DNA from: Candidatus Izemoplasma sp.
Lineage (GTDB): Bacteria; Bacillota_I; Bacilli_A; Izemoplasmatales; Izemoplasmataceae
Assembly (NCBI GenBank): GCA_007131405.1
Contig: SLQR01000019.1
Coordinates: 1-32,122 of the forward strand
DNA length: 32,122 bases
Direction of reading: 5' to 3'
Position 1 is the stretch's first letter, and every line of letters starts with the position of its first letter. The position numbers and the translations under genes were made by a program. Under the pieces are notes generated by a model. That model was given only the letters and a program-made list of their open reading frames with translations, had not been told where the DNA came from and ran no database searches. Positions 26,845-32,122 of the stretch are shown here, piece by piece.

Positions 26845-26877
26845 AATGTGTTCCTCAAAAGAGGGAACACATTTTTT
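26843..26877. terminator. Bidirectional terminator between the ABC permease gene and truA
   Basis: A 12-bp perfect stem (26843-26854 with 26864-26875; AAAATGTGTTCC/GGAACACATTTT), extendable inwards by CCTC/GAGG with one bulge. The plus strand continues TT, the minus strand TATATTT. It sits exactly between the convergent stop codons of the permease gene and truA, and should serve both. Confidence 0.87.
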
Positions 26878-27883
26878 ATGTGTAATGGACTGATTTTAGA
26901 TAAAGTCCTTGTGCTGGGGCTAACCGTTTTGGATACTTTGAACTTGGGCGCTCAAGTCGATCGAGATAACTCGTGGTTCGGTGTTTATAATCATAAAGGA
27001 TTTCACCAATCAGCATTCTTACCATGTTTCGAAGAAAACCAGATCCGGTTATTTCAATGATGGTTTCGTTGTTTTTTCGGACACTTTGAGCTTCAAAAAT
27101 AGTACGAATGGTATCTTTCTTATCGGATACTTTGGCAAAACTTGCAAAATCATGGGTCCCGATAAACACTTCAAGCATGCTATTGATGGTGTCAACCGAT
27201 AGTGGCTCTAAATAATGCACATAATGGGCATTAAACGGATTTTTTTCATGACTGATGCGATAACTATATGTTTTTGAAACAGCGTCATACCGAGCGTGAA
27301 ATACACTTGGTACTTCATCAACCTTATCCACCACAATATCGTCCGGCAACATCGTATTCATGAGTGTCTTTATTTTGGATGGTGATAATGGTGTATTCGC
27401 ATCGAAATGCAATACTTGGTGTAAAGCATGCACACCCGCATCTGTCCTAGATGCGGCATGGACAGTAATCGGTGTTTGCATTAAATGGCTTAGTACCGAT
27501 TCAAGTTCACGTTGAACTGTTTTTGCTTTTGGTTGACGTTGATAGCCTTCATACAAGGTACCATCGTAGCGAAAATCAACACGATAACGCGTCATATTTT
27601 CATCAAGAGTGTCTGCATATAGACTGATAATATGGTTGTTTTTATACTTGATTTTTACCATGTATGTGTTGTTAGGTGTTTTTATGATTGTATAATGAAA
27701 TGATAAATAAGCTATAAAAGGTGCGATTGATTCAATGGTCAAATTCTCTAAGTAGGTTAGACAGGATGCTTTATTAAAGAGTGGTTCTGTGTCTGGAAAT
27801 TTAAGCGCCACACGGTCATCTAAAAACTCAGCGATTGCTTCACGATTTTTGGAAAGCAGTGCTTCTTTAAATGCATTAAACAT
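26876..27883 (-). CDS. truA: tRNA pseudouridine(38-40) synthase TruA with an extra N-terminal domain
   Basis: TruA makes pseudouridine at positions 38-40 of tRNAs. Residues 97-335 are a complete TruA: FRYDGTLYEGYQRQP, catalytic SRTDAGVHALHQV with Asp148, FHARYDAVSKTYSYRI and GSGFLRNMVRMLIG. Residues 1-96 are extra. They predict as helix-helix then strands (FNAFKEALLSKNREAIAEFL; FIAYLSFHYTIIK; TYMVKIKYKNNHIISLYAD), similar to an NTF2/SnoaL-type fold (inference). The long start is supported: ATG 27883 has a GGTGGTAGG site and overlaps ecfT by 8 bp, while internal Met97 (27595) has no good site. Last gene of the ecf operon, as in Bacillota. Confidence 0.93.
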   Translation of the reverse strand: MFNAFKEALLSKNREAIAEFLDDRVALKFPDTEPLFNKASCLTYLENLTIESIAPFIAYLSFHYTIIKTPNNTYMVKIKYKNNHIISLYADTLDENMTRYRVDFRYDGTLYEGYQRQPKAKTVQRELESVLSHLMQTPITVHAASRTDAGVHALHQVLHFDANTPLSPSKIKTLMNTMLPDDIVVDKVDEVPSVFHARYDAVSKTYSYRISHEKNPFNAHYVHYLEPLSVDTINSMLEVFIGTHDFASFAKVSDKKDTIRTIFEAQSVRKNNETIIEITGSGFLRNMVRMLIGEILYDYKHRTTSYLDRLERPSSKYPKRLAPAQGLYLKSVHYT

Positions 27884-28868
27884 TGATACCTACCACCCTT
27901 AAGGTGATAACACTTGCAAGCGCCATTAGGCTAATGATTATTGTAATCGTATCGGCGTACGTCCAAGCAAGTTGATGCAGTCTTGTACGTGGATTCCCAG
28001 GAACAAAACAACGTGCTTCCATGGCATTTGCCAGTTCATCACTTCGTTTAAAGGAGATGATAAACATCGGTACAAGAAGGGAAACGATTTGCATGACTTT
28101 ATCTTTCATTTTTCCTTCACTGAAATCAACGCCGCGGCTAGCTTGTGCAAGCATGATTTTATTCGCTTCATCAAGAAGCGTTGGAATGTACCTAAGTGCA
28201 ATCGCAATAATCATGGCCATTTCTTCTGTATTAATGCGAATGTATTTTAATGGTTTTAAGACAGATTCAAGCCCTAAATTCAGATCAGTTGGTTTGGTGG
28301 TAAGGGTGAGAATGGTCGAAAGGGTTACAATGATAATTAAGCGCATCATGATAAAGAAACCTGTCTCAACGGCGTTTTGATGGATCGTTAAGTCGCCTGT
28401 ATTAAAGACGTAACCGAGTTGTAAATTGATGAGTAAGGCGATCGAACCGACCAACGTAGCAACAAGGTATAAGAGCCGGAATCGAACAAAACGTCGCGTG
28501 AAAAACCAAAAGAAGACAACGCCAACCACCGCTAAAATATTTAGCCATGAATAGTGGAGTGTCCAACTGGCTTCTTGTTCGAACACAATGAGCACTGGTC
28601 CTGTTTCATTGAAAAGAATTTGAAAGGTAAAGGTAAATAGCAGTAAGAACATTAAGGGTTTTAGCCCTCGAATGACACGGATGATGTTTATTCTACCCAA
28701 AAGCAAAAGTAATAAGATGAGCCCTAGCGCAATAAACATGTTCATAAACCCTCTAAGGACGAAGGCTGAAATCATTAAAATAATCAAGGCGATAATTTTA
28801 GTGCGAGGGTCCATTTTGTAAAGGAAACTGTTTCCTGGAATAAAACGTCCGATGACAATGTTTTTCAT
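27876..28868 (-). CDS. ecfT: Energy-coupling factor transporter transmembrane protein EcfT
   Basis: EcfT couples the two ATPases to substrate-binding S components in vitamin and metal uptake. N-terminal FIPGNSFLYKMDPRTK, TLTTKPTDLNLGLE, and the two coupling motifs SRG (234-236) and ARC (265-267, in NAMEARCFVPG) are typical. Length 330 aa exceeds the usual about 265: residues about 101-158 form an insertion with two hydrophobic segments (about 109-124 and 130-150). Start overlaps the ecfA2 stop (ATGA) and the end overlaps truA. The S component genes are elsewhere. Confidence 0.93.
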   Translation of the reverse strand: MKNIVIGRFIPGNSFLYKMDPRTKIIALIILMISAFVLRGFMNMFIALGLILLLLLLGRINIIRVIRGLKPLMFLLLFTFTFQILFNETGPVLIVFEQEASWTLHYSWLNILAVVGVVFFWFFTRRFVRFRLLYLVATLVGSIALLINLQLGYVFNTGDLTIHQNAVETGFFIMMRLIIIVTLSTILTLTTKPTDLNLGLESVLKPLKYIRINTEEMAMIIAIALRYIPTLLDEANKIMLAQASRGVDFSEGKMKDKVMQIVSLLVPMFIISFKRSDELANAMEARCFVPGNPRTRLHQLAWTYADTITIIISLMALASVITLRVVGINV

Positions 28869-29728
28869 TTTGCCACCTCCTCAATCATGGTGAGCAATTC
28901 ATCAACATTTTGAGGTTGCTTTGGAAAAGTAATATTGAAATCTTTTTCAAGATGGTGAAGTAAGTTAATGATGTCAGGGATATCCAAGTTCCAGTTTTCA
29001 ATATTCTTCTTTGAAAACAATGTATGTGGGTCCCCGTCGTATACTAAGTAGCTATCACGCATGACAAGCACGCGTTTAGCGTATTCATAAACGGTATTCA
29101 TGTCATGGGTAATCACAATAATCGTTTTATTGAGTTTTTGGTGAATGTCATTAAACACTCTTAAAAGGGCATCGCGTCCAAGGGGGTCAAGCCCACTTGT
29201 CGGTTCATCTAAAATGAGAATGTCTGGTTCCATGGCTAAAATACCCGCAATGCTTACGCGTTTTTTTTCGCCACCGCTTAAATTGAAAGGACTACGGTCT
29301 AAATAGCTTTCATCTAAACCGACAACTTTAATCATTTTGATCGCACGTTCACGTGCCGTTGCCTCATCAACACCATAGTTTTTTGGACCAAACATAATAT
29401 CTTTTAAAACCGTTTCCTCAAAGAGTTGGTACTCTGGAAATTGGAACACAAGACCGACTTTCTGACGGATTGGATTTAAACGGAACTTTTTCTTTTTGAT
29501 GTTTTCTTGGTCAATTTTTAACCCGAAAATTGTCACGTTTCCACTGGTTGGTGTAAGCAGGGCGTTCATATGCTGAACCAATGTTGTTTTCCCGCTGCCT
29601 GTTTCACCGATAAGGGTTATAAATTCACCCTCCGCATTAATCGATACGTTTATATTGGATAAGGCCAGGTACCCCTTATTGTCAAAACCTTGGTATTTGA
29701 AGTCTACCCTGTTAAACTTAATTGCCAT
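28865..29728 (-). CDS. ecfA2: Energy-coupling factor transporter ATPase EcfA2
   Basis: Second ATPase of the ECF module, 287 aa. Walker A GETGSGKTT, Q-loop FQFPEYQLFE, signature LSGGEKKRVS, Walker B ILILDEPTSGLDP, switch ITHD. The N terminus FKYQGFDNKGYLALSNINV has the extended loop typical of EcfA2. The start (29728) lies 25 bp inside the end of ecfA1, after GAGGTCG, and the stop overlaps ecfT by 4 bp: tight translational coupling for a fixed-stoichiometry complex. Confidence 0.95.
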   Translation of the reverse strand: MAIKFNRVDFKYQGFDNKGYLALSNINVSINAEGEFITLIGETGSGKTTLVQHMNALLTPTSGNVTIFGLKIDQENIKKKKFRLNPIRQKVGLVFQFPEYQLFEETVLKDIMFGPKNYGVDEATARERAIKMIKVVGLDESYLDRSPFNLSGGEKKRVSIAGILAMEPDILILDEPTSGLDPLGRDALLRVFNDIHQKLNKTIIVITHDMNTVYEYAKRVLVMRDSYLVYDGDPHTLFSKKNIENWNLDIPDIINLLHHLEKDFNITFPKQPQNVDELLTMIEEVAK

Positions 29729-30510
29729 AAATACGACCTCAATTCTTCATTTTTGATGTTTTTTTCTTCAAGTCTGTTTATGACTTTAAGCGGAAGTAAG
29801 AGTTCGAGATTCGATTTTTCTAAGGTTATCTTATCTTTTAGCACATTAGCGGCGGTATCCATTTTTAAAACTTCACCATTTTTAAGCACTAGAATACGAT
29901 CACTTAAAACAGCTTCTTTCATATCATGTGTGATGGTAATAATAGTCACACCTTCATCGTTTAAGGTTTTCATGTAATCTAAAATCATTCGGCGACCTTT
30001 GGGGTCTAGCATTGATGTTGATTCATCAAAAATAATGATATCCGTATGCATGGCTAAAATACCGGCAATCGCTACACGTTGTTTTTGACCACCCGACAAG
30101 GCGTGGGGCTCTTTGTTTAAAAATTCACTCATGCTTACTTTTTGAGCATAGGTTTCGATACGCTCAATCATCTCTTCACGCGGGATTGATAAGTTTTCTA
30201 GCCCGAATGCGATATCATCACGAACCGTGACTCCAACAAACTGATTATCTGGGTTTTGAAAAACGATGCCGATTTTTCTCCGAATGGATTGGACGGTATT
30301 TTGATTAAGTTCTTCATTATCAATGCGAATCGTACCACTTTTGGCACGTAAAAGACCGATCAACAATTTGGCTAGGGTTGATTTTCCACTACCATTGTGA
30401 CCGAGGATTGTTAGCCATTCACCTTTTTTGATGGTGAGGTTGATGTCTTTTAATACTGGCTTATCTGCTTGATAATAAAAGGATAGGTTTTCGATTTCTA
30501 TGATGTTCAT
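29704..30510 (-). CDS. ecfA1: Energy-coupling factor transporter ATPase EcfA1
   Basis: First ATPase of the ECF module, 268 aa. Walker A GHNGSGKST, Q-loop FQNPDNQFVG, signature LSGGQKQRV, Walker B IIIFDESTSMLDP (Ser in place of the usual Pro after the Glu), switch ITHD. EcfA1 pairs with EcfA2 as a heterodimer on EcfT. GAGGTG precedes ATG 30510. It follows rpsK-rpoA-rplQ after a terminator, the standard Bacillota arrangement. Confidence 0.95.
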   Translation of the reverse strand: MNIIEIENLSFYYQADKPVLKDINLTIKKGEWLTILGHNGSGKSTLAKLLIGLLRAKSGTIRIDNEELNQNTVQSIRRKIGIVFQNPDNQFVGVTVRDDIAFGLENLSIPREEMIERIETYAQKVSMSEFLNKEPHALSGGQKQRVAIAGILAMHTDIIIFDESTSMLDPKGRRMILDYMKTLNDEGVTIITITHDMKEAVLSDRILVLKNGEVLKMDTAANVLKDKITLEKSNLELLLPLKVINRLEEKNIKNEELRSYLWQLSLTG

Positions 30511-30535
30511 GGTATCACCTCATTCGACCTTCTCT

Positions 30536-30541
30536 ATTATA
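30536..30541 (-). promoter_or_regulatory. Possible -10 box of the ecfA1 operon
   Basis: TATAAT on the minus strand, 25 bp before the ecfA1 start and after the rplQ terminator. No convincing -35 at 16-18 bp. Listed because a promoter is expected here. Confidence 0.4.
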
Positions 30542-30575
30542 TCAAAATGAATGTAAAATTGCGATGTTTAAGCGA

Positions 30576-30602
30576 ACAAAAAATGCGAGCTTTCGCTCGC
30601 AT
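30576..30602 (-). terminator. Rho-independent terminator after rplQ
   Basis: An 8-bp GC-rich perfect stem (30583-30590 with 30595-30602; ATGCGAGC/GCTCGCAT) with a GAAA (GNRA) tetraloop followed by TTTTT on the minus strand, 5 bp after the rplQ stop. It ends the large ribosomal-protein/rpoA operon. Confidence 0.93.
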
Positions 30603-30606
30603 ATTT

Positions 30607-30972
30607 TTATTCAACAAATTCGATGATTGCCATTTCCGTTGCGTCTCCGCGACGTGGTCCAAGTTTCATGATGCGTGTGTATCCACCATTACGTTCTTGA
30701 AAGCGTGGTGCTATATCATCAAATAATTTTTGTAGGGCATTTTGATTGTCTTCGTTCGTTTGTATAAAGCGTACAACTTCAGCCGCTTGTCTTCTAGACG
30801 CTAAGGTGTTTTTCTTTCCAAGTGTCACCATTTTGTCAATTAGACGACTGAGTTCTTTGGCTTTGGTTTCTGTCGTTTCAATGCGTTCGTGAATAATGAG
30901 TTGAGTCACTAGGTCACGGAGCATTGCTTTTCTTTGATCGCTTCTACGATTTAGTTTACGATATCCAGCCAT
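30607..30972 (-). CDS. rplQ: 50S ribosomal protein L17
   Basis: L17 lies near the peptide-tunnel exit region of the 50S subunit. The 121-residue product has [40 protein letters not shown] and the ending [18 protein letters not shown]-like segment (here [16 protein letters not shown]). AGGAGG lies 5 bp before the ATG. It follows rpoA by 12 bp, the usual last gene of the operon. Confidence 0.98.
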   Translation of the reverse strand: MAGYRKLNRRSDQRKAMLRDLVTQLIIHERIETTETKAKELSRLIDKMVTLGKKNTLASRRQAAEVVRFIQTNEDNQNALQKLFDDIAPRFQERNGGYTRIMKLGPRRGDATEMAIIEFVE

Positions 30973-30984
30973 AAAAACCTCCTA

Positions 30985-31935
30985 TTAATGTCTAGCAAGT
31001 GAAAGACTTAGCTCTTCAAGCTTTTGCTTAACTTCTTTTAGGGATTTCTTACCGAGGTTACGAACTTTCATCATGTCTTCTTCTGTCTTTTGAGTAAGTT
31101 CGTCAACGGTATGAATTCCCGCACGTTTCAAGCAGTTATAGCTTCGAACTGAGAGATCTAAATCTTCAATTTGCATTTCTAAGATTTGAGAGTTTTGTTC
31201 GGACTCTCTTTCAACCATGTATTCTTCTTCTTTAGCTTTTTCTGAAAGCTCAACAACCACTGCTAAGTGATCCATCAGTATTTTTGCCGAAACACCCATC
31301 GCTTCTTTTGGGGTAATGGCTCCGTTCGTCTCGATTTCCATCGTGAGTTTATCACGATTTGCGTCGCTTTCGACACGGGTCTTTTCTACGTCATATTGGA
31401 CGCGTGTTACCGGGGTATAAATACTGTCAATTGGAATAACGCCTACGAGTCGATTAAACTCTTTGTTTTCTTCAGCGCTAACGTATCCCATTCCACGACG
31501 TGCTGTCATGGTCATACGGAATTTCCCTTTTGTGACTGTTGCAATATGTAAGTCTTCATTGATAATGGTTACTTCGTTATCGCGAATAATGTCTTTTGCT
31601 GTGACCGTCGCGGGTCCATCGACATTAATTTCAAGTGATTTTTGTACTTCTGGGTCATCACTATCAATATCAAGTACTACGTCTTTTAAGTTTAAGATTA
31701 TCGTAGTTACATCCTCAACCACGCCTTCGATTGATGAAAACTCGTGCTGTACGCCATCAATTTGACAATTGATGATGGCTGATCCTGGTATGCTTGATAA
31801 CAAGATTCTGCGCAAAGAATTTCCAATGGTTATTCCGAATCCACGTTCAAATGGACTAAGTTCGAATTTCCCATATGTATCATTGGCTTCAATGATTTTC
31901 GTTTTATCCGGTTTTTCGAATTTAAGATCTTTCAA
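30985..31935 (-). CDS. rpoA: DNA-directed RNA polymerase subunit alpha
   Basis: Alpha dimerises to start polymerase assembly and its C-terminal domain binds UP elements and activators. The N-terminal domain has [20 protein letters not shown] and [14 protein letters not shown]; the C-terminal domain (about 245-316) has [19 protein letters not shown] and [16 protein letters not shown], with the DNA-contact residues of the helix-hairpin-helix. Length 316 aa is normal. The start is TTG (31933-31935): AGGAGG lies 8 nt upstream and the protein begins [13 protein letters not shown] in register with the family. Confidence 0.97.
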   Translation of the reverse strand: MKDLKFEKPDKTKIIEANDTYGKFELSPFERGFGITIGNSLRRILLSSIPGSAIINCQIDGVQHEFSSIEGVVEDVTTIILNLKDVVLDIDSDDPEVQKSLEINVDGPATVTAKDIIRDNEVTIINEDLHIATVTKGKFRMTMTARRGMGYVSAEENKEFNRLVGVIPIDSIYTPVTRVQYDVEKTRVESDANRDKLTMEIETNGAITPKEAMGVSAKILMDHLAVVVELSEKAKEEEYMVERESEQNSQILEMQIEDLDLSVRSYNCLKRAGIHTVDELTQKTEEDMMKVRNLGKKSLKEVKQKLEELSLSLARH

Positions 31936-31976
31936 TTGAACAACCTCCTTGTTTTTTCAATCATGCTAATAGTTAA

Positions 31977-32122
31977 TTAGCCGCGTGGTCGTTTTGGTGG
32001 ACGACATCCATTATGTGGGACTGGGGTTACATCTTTAATTGCTGTAATTTCAAGTCCTGCTGTTTGAAGTGAACGAATTGCTGCTTCACGTCCTGGACCA
32101 GGTTCTTTAACTGAAACTTCAA
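31977..32122 (-). CDS. rpsK: 30S ribosomal protein S11, C-terminal part (runs off the right edge)
   Basis: The last 48 residues of S11 are in the window: [20 protein letters not shown] followed by [23 protein letters not shown], the conserved C terminus that binds 16S rRNA in the platform. It precedes rpoA by 41 bp, the universal Bacillota order rpsK-rpoA-rplQ. Confidence 0.97.
   Translation of the reverse strand, partial: EVSVKEPGPGREAAIRSLQTAGLEITAIKDVTPVPHNGCRPPKRPRG

Noticed and set aside
26355-26870. Open frame of 171 codons on the minus strand across the metal permease gene
   Set aside because: It is fully antisense to the clear ABC-3 permease, has no recognisable domain, and its low-complexity Ile/Thr/Met-rich product is typical of a reverse frame of membrane-protein coding sequence.
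26876-27883. TruA extension as a frameshift or misread fusion of two genes
   Set aside because: The frame is continuous with no stop, the upstream start has a ribosome-binding site, and Met97 has none; a true fusion is the simpler reading.
28072-28080. ARC instead of ARG in the second EcfT coupling motif
   Set aside because: From memory ARC occurs in Bacilli EcfT proteins, so it is not considered abnormal.

Overview
The window is a dense, low-GC housekeeping segment of a Bacillota/Mollicutes-type bacterium. TGA is a real stop codon (the ybxB, rsmI, trmN6, znuC-like and ecfA2 genes end with it, and Trp is TGG), so the code is table 11. This excludes Mycoplasma/Spiroplasma but fits an Acholeplasma-, Izemoplasma- or Erysipelotrichia-like lineage. 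Shine-Dalgarno sites are strong (AGGAGG) and promoters are of the sigma-A type. The genus is not identified.

All genes are on the minus strand except a two-gene metal ABC transporter (25298-26844). Read along the minus strand from the right edge, the units are: rpsK(partial)-rpoA-rplQ, terminator; ecfA1-ecfA2-ecfT-truA; the convergent/divergent plus-strand transporter pair; tmk-holB-ricT-trmN6-rsmI-metG; rplM-rpsI, terminator; gltX; a cold-shock gene with its own promoter and terminator; cysS-mrnC-rlmB-sigH-like; rpmG-secE-nusG, terminator; rplK-rplA-[L10 leader]-rplJ-rplL, terminator; ybxB; rpoB-rpoC; rpsL-rpsG-fusA(partial). No gap exceeds about 210 bp. I see no tRNA, rRNA, CRISPR array or insertion sequence.

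The content is transcription (alpha, beta, beta', NusG, a SigH-like sigma), translation (S7, S9, S11, S12, L1, L7/L12, L10, L11, L13, L17, L33, EF-G, Cys/Glu/Met-tRNA synthetases), RNA modification and maturation (RlmB, Mini-III, RsmI, TrmN6, YbxB, TruA, RicT), replication and nucleotides (HolB, Tmk), secretion (SecE) and transport (ECF module, Zn/Mn-type ABC). It combines blocks that are separate in Bacillus subtilis: the tmk-to-metG block, the rpoA-to-truA/rplM-rpsI block, and the gltX-to-fusA block.

The most interesting signals are: two copies of an element resembling the 23S rRNA binding site of L1, placed just upstream of the Shine-Dalgarno sites of rplK and rplA; a TruA with an extra ~96-residue N-terminal domain; an EcfT with a ~55-residue two-helix insertion; a three-helix SecE; RpoB substitutions at rifampicin-pocket positions; a CysRS whose HIGH-type motif begins with Gln; a 23/46 acidic tail on RpoC; and exact-consensus promoters on two ribosomal operons.
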